Shown: positions 37,401 through 43,800 of the stretch, piece by piece
Numbering within the stretch: position 1 is the first letter of the stretch
Layout of the letters: each line of letters opens with the position of its first letter
DNA from: Echinometra lucunter
Lineage: Eukaryota > Echinodermata > Echinoidea > Camarodonta > Echinometridae
DNA length: 64,000 nt
Direction of reading: 5' to 3'
NCBI GenBank assembly: GCA_029962745.1
Contig: CM057154.1
Coordinates: 3,094,590-3,158,589 of the forward strand
Notes under the pieces: generated by a model
Told to the model about the DNA's origin: nothing
The model's input: only the letters and a program-made list of their open reading frames with translations
The model's database searches: none
Position numbers and translations under genes: made by a program

Positions 37401-40400
37401 TAGGGGGTGCAACGTTACCCTCCTGGTGGTCTGACAGGGGTGGTGATGTAGGTGTCCTAGGGGTATATTCCAGGCTATAGGTGGGTGATTGCTGGGTGAA
37501 GGAGTTTCCTCTGGTGGGTTCGGAGTAGACCCGGGCACTTGGCGGTAGCTGGATGTCCTGCACTTGGTAGAGAGGTTCCGATTCTACTTGCTGGATCGTG
37601 TAGGAATGATTGTTGGGATGTGAGCTCTGTACAACAACATAGCAAGAATAAAAGGAATCAAAGAACATCAAAAACAAGAAAGAAATCTATAAATAACACT
37701 GCAAGTAAAGAGTTGATCGAATACTGTTTTGAGGCAAGGAGGACATTGTTCAAATACATACCTGCACATGTGAGAAACTGTCAAAAGTTTAAAGATCAAA
37801 AGAAACAATCTTTTAAAGCAACAAATCCCAATGAGAAGAAAAGGAGTAAAATGGCAACAAATGAGGAAATGAAAAACACAGAACTGACAGAAGCGGTTCT
37901 ACTTGAGAGATACCAACTTTTACAGTGCTGACTGCATATATTTATAAATTCTAACTGAAACTAACTCAAATTTCAGTTTTGTGACAAAAAAAGACAATCA
38001 TACTTCCTTTGAGGAAGTATAGGAAGTATACATTGTAGGGAGTGGCACATCTTTATTTATGTAAGTCTAACAGGATGTGCTCTACATATAAATGCCCAGT
38101 AGTTTTTGTAGCTCTTTTGTGTTATAGGGATTGACCTTTGAAAGGTCTTGAGGCCTATTGTTAATCCCACCACTTTCTGTTATCTGCTGTATTTGTAATG
38201 TACCCTTTTGTATTCGTGTTTGAATGTATTTTTGAATGTTTTTTATGCTATTGTACCTGTATTTTTATCAGATTGTGGAAATAAATAAATCTAATCTAAA
38301 TCAGTATTTCCTCAGAAGATTAATGTTTCATCTGCTTACAAAGATCACAGGATACCAATTATAATGCACAGTGGGACGTATGTAATAACATCTTCAGTCT
38401 ACAAGGTCCTTACAGCTTCAGCATTGATAAATGTTTTTCAGCCTACCTGAAGGAGGATATTCCATACCATTCAGATCTAAAATTTAAATGATATCAGCGA
38501 AAATCACTTCCTTTTCTAACCTGAATGACCCAGATGCATGATATTTCTTGTGACTACATGCATGTGTATATTCTGCCTGCATAAAATCCCTCCTGAAATC
38601 AATCTTGAATCTGTAAAAGTCAAAGATCCCCTGAACCAGACAAAAATAAAAACAAAAATGCCCACTTGCTTTTGATCACAAACTGTATCATAATCAGTCC
38701 CCTTCCCCTTGCTTCTCACAACATTGATGCCTAAACCTGCAATTTGGCTGATGTGAAAATTTCTGATATGAGAAAAAAAAAATTCACTGAAACTAAGAGT
38801 TTGATATGACCCTGTCACAGAAGCTATGTATTACAACAGACTTAAGATCATAGACTTGAATCAAGCTGCCTTGTAGATCATACGTGTGTGTAACATGAAG
38901 ATCAAGTGTAATACTTGCTCATTAGGACACCGGTATCTCTGGCATACAGGCAGGAAGGGTGTAAAGTTACACCCTTTGTTTCTCCTGTATGAAGGTTGAA
39001 TTCCATGTATTCAGACTCTTCTTGTATACATGAAGATCACAGACTAGAATCCAACTTTATAGAGATCATACAATGTACATGTACATCAAGTTCATGAGCG
39101 ATACCAGTTCATTAGGATACCGGTATCTCTGGCATACAGGCAGGAAGGGTGTAAAGTTACACCCTTTGTTTCTCCTGTATGAAGGTTGAATTCCATGTAT
39201 TCAGACTCTTCTTGTATACATGAAGATCACAGACTAGAATCCAACTTTATAGAGATCATATAATGTACATGTACATCAAGTTCATGAGCGATACCAGTTC
39301 ATTAGGATACCGGTATCTCTGGCATACAGGCAGGAAGGGTGTAAAGTTACACCCTTTGTTTCTCCTGTATGAAGGTTGAATTCTATGTATTCAGACTCTC
39401 CTTGCACACATGAAGATCACAGACTAGAATCCAACTTTATAGAGATCATACTGTACATGTACATCAAGTTCATGAGCGATACCAGTTCATTAGGATACCG
39501 GTATCTCTGGTATACAGGCAGGAAGGGTGTAAAGTTACACCCTTTGTTTCTCCTGTATGAAGGTTGAATTCCATGTATTCAGACTCTTCTTGCATACATG
39601 AAGATCACAGATTAGAATCCAACTTTATAGAGATAATACTGTACATGTACATGTACATCAAGTTCATGAGCGATACCAGTTCATTAGGATACCAGTATCT
39701 CTGGTATACAGGCAGGAAGGGTGTAAAGTTACACCCTTTGTTTCTCCTGTATGAAGGTTTAATTCCATGTATTCAGACTCTTCTTGCATACATGAAGATC
39801 ACAGATTAGAATCCAACTTTATAGAGATAATACTGTACATGTACATGTACATCAAGTTCATGAGCGATACCAGTTCATTAGGATACCGGTATCTCTGGTA
39901 TACAAACAGGAAGGATGTAGAGTTGCACCTTCAGCTGCTCCTGTGCTAATGTTTAATTTAGTGTACATGGGTTGGGTCATCCACCAGGATGAGAATGAAA
40001 AAAAGGAAGATGATCAGTAACACTGAGATCAAAATTAATAGCAGTATGCTCTGAGTAACAAAATAAATCCACTTCATACATCCACAGTGAGATTTGGCTC
40101 GTAAGATTTCATTTCCTCAGTGTAAATGAGGCTGGGGTTGGGTTGGGTCACCCACTAGGATGAAAATAAAAGCAGGGAAGAGGAAGTGGGAGAAGATAAG
40201 ACAGGAAAGTCCTCCTACGCTTGGTAGGGTCTATGTCCCAAGTTTCCTGCAACAAAATCCTTGGATACTGTAAACTTTGGGTTCATCATGTACACCAAAC
40301 ATGTCATGTCTACCGGTAGTTGTTCATCCACGCCACTTCCCATCTAGTTCAGCTGTCTGTAAATGAACATGTATGGTTTCATGAAATAGTTTTGTTTTAT

Positions 40401-40828
40401 GAACTAGGCTGAATATTCTTCATAAGGAAATTCAGACAGACATTCTATGAGACTAAGGACCATACTCAAGAAACTGAAATTACTACCAAACAAAACTAAA
40501 GAGCTACATGTAGGCATAGTAGACCCTACACAGAGCCAGCAATTCCAATAGTGGTCAGATGGCCTTCCAATACCGAAACCTTCAAACGCTCCTCTACCAC
40601 TACCCCTTCCTCCATACATCATAAAAATACATGTACCATCCATGAATGAAGTGATATCCAAAAAATTTCCACATTCAAGTCCAATGTGTGTATAACTCAC
40701 AACATGATGTTACACTTGAAGTCTCAGAAACTGGAGCTCTGTTATTTTCCCAAATTTATTTTTGGGGAGCTCATTCAAATATGCCACACTAAACTTCATT
40801 AAAAAAAAAAAAACACTCTGTCTGTGTT

Positions 40829-40874
<46 letters not shown>

Positions 40875-43800
40875 GGGGGGGGAGGAATATGGGGGATACA
40901 TGTATGCGATCCAAAAGTGGAAAAAAGGAAATGAATGAATTATGATGAAATGTGAAAGTGAAATAATATCAAAACATCAGACTGGTCTTCAAAAAGTTTT
41001 CGTAATGTCAAAGTGATTGCCATGATGCAAGAGAGCATTTGACACCAAGCAGCTTGCACTTTCTAAATTCAGACGTTCCTCAGGCGAGACTGGGAGCAAA
41101 ACACGTTTTTTAGTCTGGTTATTAATCACAACTTCTCAAGCTTCACGCTGGCGTTCATTTCTGGTGACAATATGCGTCACCCCGCACGACACTCATTACA
41201 TCAACTCCTTACCTCATATCTTTTATGGATCACTTGCTCTTATGAATATGGACAGCTAGTGGTGTAACCAGGAGATGAAATTTAAAGCATTCTATCAAAG
41301 CTTCACAAATTCAGCTCTTTGAATATCTTTAAAACCTAAAAATTCCTGTAATGTGGGCTAAAACACATCTGTTAATATTGTACCTGTTGGTGTGATACTG
41401 ACTGTATCATTCCCATTTTAAGCTCAAACAAAAATGTCTTTTTCACCACCATACAAATAATAGAAATGAGATTTTGATTTTCTCAATACATCAACTTGAA
41501 GTCGATTTGTAACGAGTTCTTCTCAAAAGAAGGGCGGGCATCAAAGAATATGGTATGGCTAATTGTGTACAGAAATCAAATGAACTCATTGAAAGAAATC
41601 CTTTACTGGAAACTCTAAAAAGTTTGAGAGGTAAACTGCCTCCAACCATCATCAATCATTATTTGTGAAAACACGATAGGTGCATCCCCATCAGCTCGAG
41701 ATTAAGAAATAGCCGGCTATTTCTGATCCCATGAATTAGCTTGATCAGAGAATAGCCAGCTAATTCTCAGATGAAGACATGAACAGCTATTTCGCTTGAA
41801 AAGTAAGCTCAACAAATCTTGGACTTATTTGCAGAATAGTCCACTAAACCGCAAAACAGCGGGCTATTGTCGATGCTTCTTCAACAGCTCAAGCTTCAAG
41901 AGCTGGTTTATCCATTCTATCATGCACAGGTGCGCCAACATCGGGCTACAGTTCGATCTATATCGCAATACACTACATCGTAAGGTATTGGAGCTCAGGC
42001 TGATGTGGACGCGATTGCACGCTTCAGCGGAGTTTGGGCTAATACCCCTGATCCTCCAAACAGCCGGCTACTGCAAAGCTCGAGCTGATGAAGACCCATC
42101 TATTAGGACATTTTCCATGTTCCTTGCAAGGAGAGGACAAAGAGGGGCATGTACGTGACACCCTGCATTTAATCTTCCTTTGGAATACGTCCCAACGGAG
42201 AGCCGACGGTATGCGGTAATGGCAGTAAGATTTAAGGATGATACTAGAAAGACATATCCAGCTCAGACAGTAATGAGCTGTTTATGAACAAAGTGATAGC
42301 CAATGCCATACCAGGTTAGAAGACTTGTTTATAAGATAGGGCGACACAAGATAGCCCACAAATTTTAATTACATGATGACACACCATGCATAAACAATTT
42401 TGGGGGGTCTTAATTTGATGCGAATTTTGCTGCTTTAAACAATATTTTTAAAGCAAAATTTTGCAAAAGCATTTCAATCACACAAATATCTGCTAAAATT
42501 TCTTTCTCTCTTTCTTTACTTGCAAATATATACACAATTTTCTCTAAATTTAGGTACAATACATTATGTATATTTTAATGGGTTTAACCATGGGTACTCA
42601 ATAGTGTGTCCATATGTGGTTGGACAATTGCTTGGTTTCACCTAGGAATTACCGAGTCATTTTCTGGAAAGTAACAAATCACATAATGTATGTAGGGCTA
42701 GTGTGCAAATACAAGTACACGTAGTACTGAGCAAAACAAGGCTGGTAGGAGGAAAAGGGAAGCCTCGGTATTTGAACTCTCCTTTCTGACTACTATTAGG
42801 TGGCTGTCAGTAGACAGACACTTTCAAAACATGAAACTTTGTTGAATTGTTAATGTGGCCATTTTCATGTCTATCAAGTATTGCAAATTGCAGAAATTCA
42901 GTGTGCAAAGTGAAACTTTCACAATGCCAGACAGTCCAAACTATCAAGATTCCTGCGTTTGAAAGTTTCTGGTTTTTGATAAGCTCTACTGCGATATATG
43001 TCATTTGAGTGAAATTATCTGAGAACTTTCAAATGTACTGTGTAAAAACAGTAATATACAAATATACTTTGCCTTGAGAGTTTCTGGTTAAAACTATGGG
43101 CAAGAGGTGACTCCGAAATAGTACTATTCACTGAGGGGCGCAGCCCCAAAGTGAATAGTACTATTTGAGTCACCGAGGCCCATAGTTTTAACCAGAAACT
43201 CGAAATTATGGCAGAGTACCGGTATATTTGTTTTATATTTTGGATCAAGATTTATATATATTTGTACATGAATTTTACTTTCTTATTTTATATTTTTCTT
43301 GATTGATACACGGCCCCGTTGTAAATCAGCCAAGTAGGTGAAGTGGGGTTTTACCTTGTTTATTAAAATAAATCAGTCAAATGACATCAAATCAATATTC
43401 TTTATTTCATGTTTATGTCTTATTGAATGCTTTATGGCACTTAACGTTGTACGGATAAACTGCAAAGTGATCGGAAATTGAGAAACGCAGTAGCCGTGAC
43501 ACCGCAAGAGTTCCCCATGGTGCGCACTCGAGCTCTCGTATGCCCCACTGAATTTTCATTTCGCGCATAGATTTTGCGTACTGTGACGTCATTTCACAAA
43601 TAGTATATACTATTTGGAAAATGTCGTCATAAGAAAGACGTCATTTCCCAAATAGTAAATCTTCATGCCAACATTCTGAAATAGCTGAAAATACCAATGA
43701 TCATGTGAAAGTCTTTAAGCCAATCATGAAAGGATAAATTTCTGATCCAAAATATAGCTTTTATTAGGGTGAGCAGCAGGCTGATGAGATTATTAGGAGC

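Noticed and set aside
39376..39949. Serial open frames with a repeated [14 protein letters not shown] motif
   Set aside because: They arise from the ~190-bp tandem array being open in one frame; successive units are out of register.
41796..42158. 120-codon open frame on plus
   Set aside because: It crosses an inverted-repeat element, has no recognisable domain, and lacks splice or codon-use support.
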